Assembly (NCBI GenBank): GCA_900770055.1
Contig: CAAGJD010000079.1
Span: 1 to 14,298 of the forward strand
Direction of reading: 5' to 3'
DNA: 14,298 nt
Origin: Acholeplasmatales bacterium
GTDB taxonomy: Bacteria; Bacillota_I; Bacilli_A; Acholeplasmatales; Anaeroplasmataceae
The notes under the pieces are model-generated. The model was not told the origin of the DNA and did not search any database. It saw only the letters and a program-made list of their open reading frames with translations. The translations under genes and the position numbers were made by a program. The stretch's first letter is position 1; every line of letters starts with the position of its first letter. This document shows positions 1 to 6,809 of this stretch, piece by piece.

Positions 1-18
1 GAATATAAATAATTAATT

Positions 19-47
19 AGGGGGACTGTTTTATACGCAGTCCCCCT
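19..47 (-). terminator. Hairpin terminator after the amidohydrolase operon
   Basis: A perfect 10-bp stem (AGGGGGACTG with CAGTCCCCCT, 9-nt loop) starts 4 bases beyond the last stop codon of the minus-strand operon. The tail is AT-rich but not a clean T-run on either strand, so it may also serve a convergent gene left of the window. Confidence 0.7.
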
Positions 48-50
48 ATT

Positions 51-878
51 TTATATATTCAATAGTCTTTTAGCATTTAATCCTAAAATATTCTTTTTAT
101 CGTTTTCATCTATTTCAAGATTATTAATAAAATCTAAATACTTCTTTTGTTCTGCCCAAGGGCTATCAGTCGCAAATAAAATTTTATCTGAGCCATGCTT
201 ATTGATAAATCTTATAATTTCTTCTTCTTTCATTAATTCTAATGATTCATTACCTTGAATTACGTTATCTAAAGAAAAAGCAGTGTCAATATAAAATTCT
301 TTACCTAAAATATTATCATATACATCATCCCACATTTTCCAAGAGCCCATATGTGCTAAAACTAAAATACCACGATGCTTTAAAGAATTCCACATATTAA
401 TAATTCTATTTGAAGTAGCCTTAGTTTCTCCTTCAATACCGATATCAATTCCAGCATGAATAATAACAATTAAATTAAGCTCAAAGGCTTTATCAATAAT
501 ATTAATATATTTCTCATCATCAATAAAAGAGTTCTGATATTGAGGATGAAGCTTTATTCCTTTAATATTATTATCTTTTAATCTAATTAATTCTGTCTCA
601 TAATCCTCATAATCTGGGTGCATTCCACCAAAAGATATTACATTAATATTTTGAGAATTAATCATTATAGCAAAATCATTTATTGATTTAGTTTGTTTAG
701 CTGATGTAGCAACAGGTAAAACTAAAGAATAATCAATACCTGCTTCTTTAGTTTTTTTTGATAAATCAGCTAATGTGCCATTAGTATATGCCTTAATATT
801 AGCCTTTTGTTCTAATAGTGGTATAGCCTTAATAGCAACATTATCAGGAAAAATATGTGTGTGAAAATCAATTATCAC
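51..878 (-). CDS. Amidohydrolase-2 / TIM-barrel metal-dependent hydrolase
   Basis: This 275-residue protein is a metal-dependent amidohydrolase of the Amidohydrolase_2 (ACMSD-like) type, presumably cytoplasmic. Visible are the N-terminal HxH pair (H6, H8), a KLHP strand (K109-P112), a metal-ligand type histidine in IIHAG (H141), another in LAHMGS (H176) and the late aspartate in FATDSPW (D238), in the order expected for this barrel. Length is normal for the family, which includes hydrolases and decarboxylases of aromatic acids; the substrate cannot be read from sequence. Translation most likely starts at GTG, placing HxH six residues in. The start overlaps the end of the symporter gene by 11 bases, so translation is probably coupled. 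Being last in the Tyr T-box operon, a role in releasing or processing an aromatic compound is inferred only. Confidence 0.85.
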   Translation of the reverse strand: MIIDFHTHIFPDNVAIKAIPLLEQKANIKAYTNGTLADLSKKTKEAGIDYSLVLPVATSAKQTKSINDFAIMINSQNINVISFGGMHPDYEDYETELIRLKDNNIKGIKLHPQYQNSFIDDEKYINIIDKAFELNLIVIIHAGIDIGIEGETKATSNRIINMWNSLKHRGILVLAHMGSWKMWDDVYDNILGKEFYIDTAFSLDNVIQGNESLELMKEEEIIRFINKHGSDKILFATDSPWAEQKKYLDFINNLEIDENDKKNILGLNAKRLLNI

Positions 879-2493
879 TTAAATCACTATCCTTTTTTGA
901 ATTTGAAGCTATTTCATCTTCTACATTTTGAGTAGCTTCCTCTTCAACTAATACTGTAGATGCAGGTACAACTACCTTCTTATCATAACAAGCAAATATC
1001 TCTTCTACATTATTTGGAGCCTTAGTAAATAATGAAACTACAGGTACAATTACAAAGCTTAATGCCATAGCAAGTACACCCATATAAATAGAGTCTCCCA
1101 TATCAAACCATAAGCAATTTTCACTTCTTAGTTGAATCTTAGCTCCACTAAAGCTAATAGCAAGACCTAAAACTGCTAAAGATACTCCCATAATAAATGA
1201 TGCCCATACTGAAGCCTTTGTTGTCTTCTTCCAATATAAGCCATAGAAAAATGGCCCAATAAAAGCACCTGAAATAGCACCCCAAGAAATACCCATTAAA
1301 GCAGCTATATCTTTTGTAAATTCCTTTGGTCCGTACACTTGGAAGATTGCAAGAAGTGCTGATATTACAATGAATACAACAACTAAAATTCTAAGCCATA
1401 GCATTTTTTTCTTTTCAGGAGTATTTTTCTTAGCATCAATTAAATCAAAAGTAATTGTCGCAGCACTTGTATGAACTAAGCCTGATAAAGTAGACATTGA
1501 GGCTGCAAGAACTAATACAATAACTATAGCAATAACAACTACAGGAAGCTTCGCAACAATTTCTGGAATTATTGTTGCTGATTTTTCATTTACAAAAAGT
1601 CTACCAAAGCCACCTAAGAAATAACAACCACCTGCAACAATAAGAGCAAAAATTGTTGATATAACAGATCCCTTTCTAATTTGATTTTCATTTTTTATAG
1701 CATAAAATTTCCCAATCATTTGAGGTAATCCCCAGCATCCTAAGGATGTAAGAATTACAACAAATAATAAATGAATAGGATCAGGGCCAAATAATGATAC
1801 AAACTCCCAACCACCATTTTGATTTGTAGCAAGAGCTTTAAAGGATTCCATTAAACCACCATTTAAGTTTAACGCAAAAACAACAACTAAAGAAATACCT
1901 ACTAGCATAATAATACCTTGAATAAAAGAATTAATTGCTGTAGACATTAAGCCACCAACAATAACGTAAATACCAGTAGCTAAAGAAATTATTAATACCC
2001 AAGCCCAATATGGCACACTTGTTGAAAAGGTTACATTAAATAAATACGATAATCCATTATACAAAGCGGCTGTATAAGGTATTAAAAAAACAAAAACAAT
2101 AATTGAAGCAGCAATTTTTAAAGCATTTGAATTAAATCTTTTACCAAAAAAATCAGGCATTGTAGATGAATTTAAGGCTTGTGTCATTACTCTAGTCTTT
2201 CTTCCTAATAAAGCCCAAGCAAGACACGAACCGATTACAGCATTACCTATACCAATCCAAAAGGCTGCAACACCAAAGGCCCAACCAAAGGAACCCGCAT
2301 AGCCTATAAAAACAACAGCTGAAAAATAACTAGTACCATATGCGAAGGCTGAAAGCCATGGTCCTACATTTCTTCCACCTAAGACGAAATCATTTGAATT
2401 TAAAGCTTTTTTTCTACAATAAAATCCAATATATATTGTTACTGCAAAGAATAATGCCATAAATAATATTTTTATTAACATATCAAAATTCAT
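868..2493 (-). CDS. Sodium:solute symporter family (SSS) transporter
   Basis: This 541-residue integral membrane protein of the SSS (PutP/SGLT) family couples solute uptake to the sodium gradient. The sequence shows about 13 hydrophobic segments, the early family stretch NDFVLGGRNVGPWLSAFAYG after the first helix, small-residue-rich helices, and a hydrophilic acidic C-terminal tail from roughly residue 495. The ribosome site GGGAGAAG lies 4 bases before the ATG. It sits 11 bases after the acyl-CoA synthetase gene and overlaps the amidohydrolase, so the three form one operon below a T-box. The SSS family carries amino acids, sugars, carboxylates and vitamins. The Tyr specifier of the leader makes tyrosine or an aryl carboxylate the best guess for the substrate, but this is inferred from regulation, not from residues. 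Confidence 0.9.
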   Translation of the reverse strand: MNFDMLIKILFMALFFAVTIYIGFYCRKKALNSNDFVLGGRNVGPWLSAFAYGTSYFSAVVFIGYAGSFGWAFGVAAFWIGIGNAVIGSCLAWALLGRKTRVMTQALNSSTMPDFFGKRFNSNALKIAASIIVFVFLIPYTAALYNGLSYLFNVTFSTSVPYWAWVLIISLATGIYVIVGGLMSTAINSFIQGIIMLVGISLVVVFALNLNGGLMESFKALATNQNGGWEFVSLFGPDPIHLLFVVILTSLGCWGLPQMIGKFYAIKNENQIRKGSVISTIFALIVAGGCYFLGGFGRLFVNEKSATIIPEIVAKLPVVVIAIVIVLVLAASMSTLSGLVHTSAATITFDLIDAKKNTPEKKKMLWLRILVVVFIVISALLAIFQVYGPKEFTKDIAALMGISWGAISGAFIGPFFYGLYWKKTTKASVWASFIMGVSLAVLGLAISFSGAKIQLRSENCLWFDMGDSIYMGVLAMALSFVIVPVVSLFTKAPNNVEEIFACYDKKVVVPASTVLVEEEATQNVEDEIASNSKKDSDLSDN

Positions 2494-2504
2494 TTTTCTT
2501 CTCC

Positions 2505-4142
2505 CTACTTATTCTCAATTTGAATTTCTACTAAACTCTTTCCACAATAAATTTCTCTTAGTTTTGGCTTTTCTATTTTACCTGTAGCATTTCTTGGTAC
2601 AGGTGCAAAGATATATTGTTTAGGACGCTTATAGCGTGGTAGTTCAAAGCAGAATCTATCAAGCTCTTCAGTAGTTAATTCCATGCCCTCTTTAACATCA
2701 ATTATCGCTGCTGCAATTTCTCCTAACCTTTTATCAGGAAGACCAATAACCGCAACATCCTTAATCTTATCATGCTTTCTTAAATAGTCCTCAATTTGAA
2801 CTGGATAGATATTTTCTCCTCCAGTAATAATTACATCCTTTTTTCTATCGACTAAATAAATAAAACCATCCTTATCCTTCTTAGCCATATCACCAGTATA
2901 TAGCCATCCATCATGTAAGATTTCTGAAGTTGCCTTAGGGTTTTTATAATATTCAACCATAACACCAGGTCCCTTTACAGCAAGCTCACCGACCTCTTCT
3001 GATTTAACTTCATTACCATCTTCATCTATTATTTTAACTTCCCATAAATAACCAGGCACACCAATTGCCCCAACATGAGAAACATTTTCAACACCTAAAT
3101 GAACACAGCCAGGTCCAATCGATTCAGATAAACCATAATTCGTATCATATTGATGATGAGGGAATACCTTTAACCATCTTTCTATCATACTAGGAGGAAC
3201 AGGCTGAGCACCAATATGCATTAATCTCCACTGTGAAAGATTATAATTCTCAAGCTTTAAATCACCTCTATCAATTGAATCTAGGATATCCTGAGCCCAA
3301 GGAACTAATAACCAAACAATTGTACATTTTTCTTCGCTTATAGTATTAAATATCCATTCTGGCTTAATGCCTCTTAATAATACTGCTTTAGAGCCTGATA
3401 GCAAAGAACCAAACCAATGCATTTTAGCACCCGTATGATATAGTGGTGGCATACATAAAAATACATCATTTCTTTGTTGTGAGTGATGTTTTTGTTCAGT
3501 AAGACAAGATGAAACTAAGGCTCTATGTAAATGTAAAATTGCCTTTGGAAAGCCTGTAGTACCACTAGAAAAATAAATTGCTGCCTCATCCATTTCAGTT
3601 AATGTAACATCAGGCTTTTCATCCTTAAAATAATTTATAATTTTTAAATATGTATCAGCAAATGGCACTTCACCTTCACCAACATAAATTAATGTTTTTA
3701 CAAGTGGAGTATGATCAGCAATAGGTTCAACTCTACCAATAAATTCATAACCAAAAATTAAGCAGCAGCAATCTGCTAAATCAAGGCAATACTTAATTTC
3801 ATCTGATGTATAACGATAATTCATAGGAACAGCTAATGCTCCTGTTTTTAAGATACCAAAATAAATAGGAAGCCACTCTAAAGAATTCATTAATAATATC
3901 GCAACCTTATCACCCTTTTTAATACCTTTTGATAATAACATATTAGCTACTCTATTAGCCTCTAGGTCAAAATCACGCCAAGTAATACTTCTTCGATATT
4001 CTTTAGCTAAGCTTGGCTCAACTAAATTAAATTCTCTCCATGTACGATATCTTTCTGGTTTTTTTTGAGGGTTAATTTCAACTAAACACTCTTCATCACC
4101 ATAGTTTTTAGCATTATTTTCTAAAAAATCGATAATTGTCAT
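2505..4142 (-). CDS. Acyl-CoA synthetase (AMP-forming, ANL superfamily)
   Basis: This 545-residue adenylate-forming ligase activates a carboxylic acid with ATP and then forms the CoA thioester. It has the full motif set: phosphate loop YFSSGTTGFPK (190-200), YGLSE (336-340), YTGD (415-418), hinge DRKKD (432-436), GGENIYP (441-447) and the C-terminal catalytic lysine in NATGKIEK (K522). Length is typical. An AAGGAG site precedes the ATG. It is the first gene behind the tyrosine-type T-box and is followed closely by the symporter. The acyl substrate is unknown; an aryl acid is favoured because the neighbouring units encode an aryl-CoA ligase and IOR, but a medium-chain acid is possible. It is clearly a different subfamily from the PaaK-type enzyme at 4810-6111. 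Confidence 0.9.
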   Translation of the reverse strand: MTIIDFLENNAKNYGDEECLVEINPQKKPERYRTWREFNLVEPSLAKEYRRSITWRDFDLEANRVANMLLSKGIKKGDKVAILLMNSLEWLPIYFGILKTGALAVPMNYRYTSDEIKYCLDLADCCCLIFGYEFIGRVEPIADHTPLVKTLIYVGEGEVPFADTYLKIINYFKDEKPDVTLTEMDEAAIYFSSGTTGFPKAILHLHRALVSSCLTEQKHHSQQRNDVFLCMPPLYHTGAKMHWFGSLLSGSKAVLLRGIKPEWIFNTISEEKCTIVWLLVPWAQDILDSIDRGDLKLENYNLSQWRLMHIGAQPVPPSMIERWLKVFPHHQYDTNYGLSESIGPGCVHLGVENVSHVGAIGVPGYLWEVKIIDEDGNEVKSEEVGELAVKGPGVMVEYYKNPKATSEILHDGWLYTGDMAKKDKDGFIYLVDRKKDVIITGGENIYPVQIEDYLRKHDKIKDVAVIGLPDKRLGEIAAAIIDVKEGMELTTEELDRFCFELPRYKRPKQYIFAPVPRNATGKIEKPKLREIYCGKSLVEIQIENK

Positions 4143-4159
4143 AAAAATTCTCCTTATAA

Positions 4160-4390
4160 AATAAAAATCCTTTCCTAAAAAGAAAGGACGATTTTTAACC
4201 GTGGTACCACCTTATTTCATCTTATATAATAAGACCTCTGACAAAATAACGGTTGTTACCGTCTTACCTAACATTCTAGGTAAGAAGCTCAATGAATGTA
4301 TTCATAATAAATCAGCTTATCATTTCACACCGAGCAATGACTCTCTTAAAAGCTAGATTTATATTACTTGTTTCATATCATCGCAATATA
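4160..4390 (-). promoter_or_regulatory. T-box riboswitch leader, Tyr (UAC) specifier
   Basis: Read on the minus strand, the leader has a Stem I with an AGTA-type strand on the 5' side, the AGAGAG element, a GGTGTGAAA distal-loop segment, and a returning strand GATTTAT followed by GAA-TAC-ATTCA. TAC (4298-4300) sits where the specifier codon is expected, giving tyrosine. Downstream are hairpins CTTACCTA/TAGGTAAG and ACGGT/ACCGT, then the T-box core GGTGGTACCACGG (4199-4211). The TGGT bulge would pair with an ACCA tRNA end, fitting the A discriminator of tRNA-Tyr. The antiterminator partner CGTCCTT (4184-4190) is shared with the terminator, so the two folds exclude each other. No strong promoter is visible just upstream, where the ACT gene ends at 4398; the start may lie inside that gene or the leader may be reached by read-through. 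Confidence 0.93.
4163..4196 (-). terminator. Intrinsic terminator of the T-box
   Basis: The minus strand shows TCCTTTC / GAAAGGA around a TTTTTAG loop, followed by TTTTTAT. Upstream A residues extend the stem. Its 5' arm overlaps the antiterminator strand of the T-box, which is the normal attenuation arrangement. Confidence 0.92.
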
Positions 4391-4397
4391 ATAATTA

Positions 4398-4796
4398 TTA
4401 AAGGCAATTATTTAATAATACCTGTTCTGTTTTTTGGATATCTTGAGTTTTTAAAATTGCTTGCGCTCCTGCATTACTCTTACCAACAAAAACATACATA
4501 TAATCAATATCAATATCATTATTAGCTAATATTTGTAACACTTCACTTAAGCCATTAGGCTTATCAGGTACAATTACACCAACAACATCAGTTACTCTAG
4601 CTGTATAGCCTTCCTTATAAGCCAAATCTAAAGCCTTCTGATAATCATCAACAATTAATCTTAAAATACCAAAATCACTTGAATCAGCAATTTGTAGTGA
4701 TCGAATATTAATACCAGCATTTCCTAATAAATTGACAATATTAGAAATATATCCAACCTTATTTTCTGTAAAAATAGAAACTTGTTTAAGTAACAT
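4398..4796 (-). CDS. Tandem ACT-domain protein
   Basis: This 132-residue protein consists of two ACT domains (about 1-65 and 70-130). The first begins LKQVSIFTENKVGYISNIV and contains GINIRSLQIAD; the second contains PNGLSEVLQILANNDIDIDYMY. ACT domains bind amino acids as allosteric sensors. The start is taken at the ATG 8 bases behind GGAGG, giving MLLKQVSIF; an in-frame ATG 36 bases upstream lacks a ribosome site and would overlap the ligase gene. It follows the paaK-like gene by 13 bases, so they are co-transcribed. Free-standing double-ACT proteins next to arylacetate-CoA ligase and IOR genes are a recurring arrangement in anaerobes; an aromatic ligand is a reasonable inference. The T-box leader of the next unit begins almost at its stop codon. 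Confidence 0.88.
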   Translation of the reverse strand: MLLKQVSIFTENKVGYISNIVNLLGNAGINIRSLQIADSSDFGILRLIVDDYQKALDLAYKEGYTARVTDVVGVIVPDKPNGLSEVLQILANNDIDIDYMYVFVGKSNAGAQAILKTQDIQKTEQVLLNNCL

Positions 4797-4809
4797 AATG
4801 TCCTCCTTA

Positions 4810-6111
4810 TTAATGAAGCTTTCTATTATCAATTACTCTCTTAGCCTTACCCTCACTTCTAGCAATAGTATTTGGGTTAACTAAGGATACCTTGGCACTA
4901 ATACCAAGTACTGCTCTTATTTTTTGAACTAAATCACTTTGTATTTTCGTAATAGCTTTAATATCATCAGCTACTAGCTCTGGGTTCATTTCAACTAAGA
5001 TATCTAATGTATCTGTGTTATTAACTCTATCAACAATAATTTGGTAGTTTGGTGATATACCATAAGGATTTTTTAATAAAACCTCTTCTATTTGTGATGG
5101 GAATACATTAACACCACGAATAATTAACATATCATCAGATCGACCCTGAGGCTTACACATACGAATATGAGTTCTACCACATGAACATGGTTCAGGGTTT
5201 AGTCGACATAAATCTCTTGTTCGATATCTTAATATAGGGAATCCTTCCTTTGTTATACAAGAAAATACTAATTCTCCAATTTCACCTTCTGGTAATACTT
5301 TACCAGTATCAGGGTCAATTATTTCAACAATGAAGTGATCCTCATTAACATGCATGCCCTTTTGTTCCTTACATTCGTAAGAAACACCAGGACCAATTAT
5401 TTCTGTTAATCCATAAATATCATATGCTTTTATTTTTAATGTATCCTCAATAGCATGTCTCATTTCCTCTGTCCAAGGCTCAGCGCCAAAGATACCAGCT
5501 CTTAATTTTAATTTATCAACAACACCCATTTTTTGAGCTGTTTCAGCTAAATACATTGCATAAGATGGAGTACATGCTAAAATTGTACTTCCAAAATCAA
5601 CCATTGTTTCTATTTGTCTTTCCGTATTTCCTGATGAAATAGGAATAACTGTACAGCCTATTTTTTGAGCACCATAATGAAGTCCAAAGCCTCCAGTAAA
5701 TAAGCCATAGCCATATGCAACTTGTACAACATCTTCTTCTGTTGCATCAACTGCCTTAAGCTGTCTTGCGGCACAATCGCCCCAAATATCAAGGTCTTTT
5801 TGAGTATAACCAACAACAATTCTTTTACCTGTTGTACCACTAGATGCATGGATTTCAACAATATCCTTTAATGGTCTTGCGAATAATCCATATGGATAGT
5901 TGTCTCTTAAATCACTTTTATATGAAAATGGTAATTTATGTAAATCCTCAATACCATGAATATCTTCTGGTTTTACTCCCATATCATCCATTCTCTTTTT
6001 ATAGCTTTCTACATTGTCATAAATGTATTTTACTTGCCTCACTAATCTTTCGCTTTGTAATCTTTTAATATCTACTCTAGGTAAACATTCAATGTCCTTT
6101 TGAAAATACAT
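4810..6111 (-). CDS. paaK: Phenylacetate-CoA ligase family protein (PaaK-type)
   Basis: This 433-residue enzyme of the phenylacetate-CoA ligase family forms arylacetyl-CoA, or in reverse could release the acid with ATP formation, from phenyl-, hydroxyphenyl- or indoleacetate. Seen are the ATP-binding SSGTTGK (90-96), YGLTE (233-237), RYRTRDL, the CSCG cysteine motif, and a C-terminal lysine-rich GKAKRV segment. Size matches the family. The start is set at MYFQKDIE because GGAGGAG lies 4 bases upstream; a 12-residue longer version is possible but has no ribosome site. It carries its own promoter and a cre-like site and is followed by the double-ACT gene. With IOR next door it should link aryl-pyruvates, arylacetyl-CoA and arylacetates; direction and exact aryl group are not decided by the sequence. 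Confidence 0.92.
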   Translation of the reverse strand: MYFQKDIECLPRVDIKRLQSERLVRQVKYIYDNVESYKKRMDDMGVKPEDIHGIEDLHKLPFSYKSDLRDNYPYGLFARPLKDIVEIHASSGTTGKRIVVGYTQKDLDIWGDCAARQLKAVDATEEDVVQVAYGYGLFTGGFGLHYGAQKIGCTVIPISSGNTERQIETMVDFGSTILACTPSYAMYLAETAQKMGVVDKLKLRAGIFGAEPWTEEMRHAIEDTLKIKAYDIYGLTEIIGPGVSYECKEQKGMHVNEDHFIVEIIDPDTGKVLPEGEIGELVFSCITKEGFPILRYRTRDLCRLNPEPCSCGRTHIRMCKPQGRSDDMLIIRGVNVFPSQIEEVLLKNPYGISPNYQIIVDRVNNTDTLDILVEMNPELVADDIKAITKIQSDLVQKIRAVLGISAKVSLVNPNTIARSEGKAKRVIDNRKLH

Positions 6112-6131
6112 AAAACTCCTCCAAAAAATAC

Positions 6132-6147
6132 TAAAAAACGTTTTCAA
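6132..6147 (-). promoter_or_regulatory. CcpA-type cre-like site in the paaK leader
   Basis: The minus strand reads TTGAAAACGTTTTTTA, matching the cre consensus WTGNAANCGNWNNCW at all fixed positions but the last C. It lies just downstream of the predicted transcription start, where CcpA usually blocks transcription. The second half-site is poor, and T/A runs make chance matches easier here. Confidence 0.4.
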
Positions 6148-6159
6148 AAAACTACAATG

Positions 6160-6188
6160 ATTTTAACATAATATTGAATATAATACAA
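6160..6188 (-). promoter_or_regulatory. Sigma-A type promoter for paaK-ACT
   Basis: On the minus strand TTGTAT (6183-6188) is 17 bases from TAAAAT (6160-6165). It lies between the iorB terminator and the paaK-like start and separates the two units. Confidence 0.65.
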
Positions 6189-6190
6189 GG

Positions 6191-6240
6191 AAAAAAGAGG
6201 ATTCTATGATTAAAAATTAACAATAACCATAAAATCCTCT
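6191..6240 (-). terminator. Rho-independent terminator after iorB
   Basis: The minus strand has AGAGGATT / AATCCTCT arms (8 bp), extended inward by TATG/CATA after a one-base mismatch, and then a run of six T. It begins 5 bases after the iorB stop codon. Confidence 0.85.
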
Positions 6241-6244
6241 AATA

Positions 6245-6808
6245 TTATTCAAAACTATAACCTAAGTCGAAAGCTTTTAAATTGACATCTAATAGCTTTT
6301 GAGGTACAGTTTTCTTAATTACCTCTACCCATTTATCATACTCAATGTTTGAATTCTTAGCCATAATACCAATTAATACAACATTAACAGCTTTAATATT
6401 ACCTGCCTTTTTAGCAAGAGATAACGCATCAAGACATGTTAAATCTACCATACTAGCAAGTTTATTTTCAATATCTTTAGGATATTCAGTAGCACCAATA
6501 ATTACGGGCATAGGATTTATTTTTTGATTATTTGCGATAATCTTACCACCTTTTTTCAAATATGGTAAGGCCCTATATGCTTCTAGCATTTCAAATGCCA
6601 ATATTATATCAGCCTCACCCTTATCAATAATAGGTGAATAGACCTCTTCTCCATATTTTACATATGTAACTACAGATCCACCTCTTTGGCTCATACCATG
6701 AACCTCAGAAACCTTAACATCATATCCTAAATCTATAACAACATTACCTAATATTCTAGATGCTAAAAGAGTACCTTGTCCTCCTACACCAACAATCATA
6801 ACATTCAT
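6245..6808 (-). CDS. iorB: Indolepyruvate ferredoxin oxidoreductase, beta subunit
   Basis: This 187-residue protein is the small subunit of IOR, of the pyruvate/ketoisovalerate oxidoreductase gamma-domain family. It shows the glycine-rich GVGGQGTLLASRILG (from residue 7), the family stretch VSEVHGMSQRGGSVVTYVKYG, and ADIILAFEMLEAYRALPYL. With IorA it catalyses reversible oxidative decarboxylation of aryl-pyruvates to aryl-acetyl-CoA, passing electrons to ferredoxin in the cytoplasm. The start is at MNVMIVG, one base after the iorA stop, with GGAGG inside the end of iorA; an in-frame ATG 42 bases upstream would overlap iorA and add an unlikely tail. The gene is translationally coupled to iorA and ends at a strong terminator. 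Confidence 0.95.
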   Translation of the reverse strand: MNVMIVGVGGQGTLLASRILGNVVIDLGYDVKVSEVHGMSQRGGSVVTYVKYGEEVYSPIIDKGEADIILAFEMLEAYRALPYLKKGGKIIANNQKINPMPVIIGATEYPKDIENKLASMVDLTCLDALSLAKKAGNIKAVNVVLIGIMAKNSNIEYDKWVEVIKKTVPQKLLDVNLKAFDLGYSFE

Positions 6809-6809
6809 T

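Noticed and set aside
2595..2660. Duplicated WRxF segments in the acyl-CoA synthetase as an internal duplication
   Set aside because: The two short WREF/WRDF stretches are actually N-terminal (residues 35-58, about 3970-4040) and look like ordinary family sequence, not a recent duplication; nothing unusual is at this C-terminal stretch.
4292..4525. Plus-strand open frame across the T-box and ACT gene
   Set aside because: It is antisense to the ACT gene and the riboswitch, has no ribosome site and shows no protein-like domain.
5844..6068. Plus-strand open frame inside the PaaK gene
   Set aside because: It is a shadow of a well-supported gene, with low-complexity hydrophobic composition and no ribosome site.
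6112..6188. A second T-box before the paaK-like gene
   Set aside because: No T-box core, specifier arm or attenuator is present; the stretch holds only a promoter, a cre-like site and a ribosome site.
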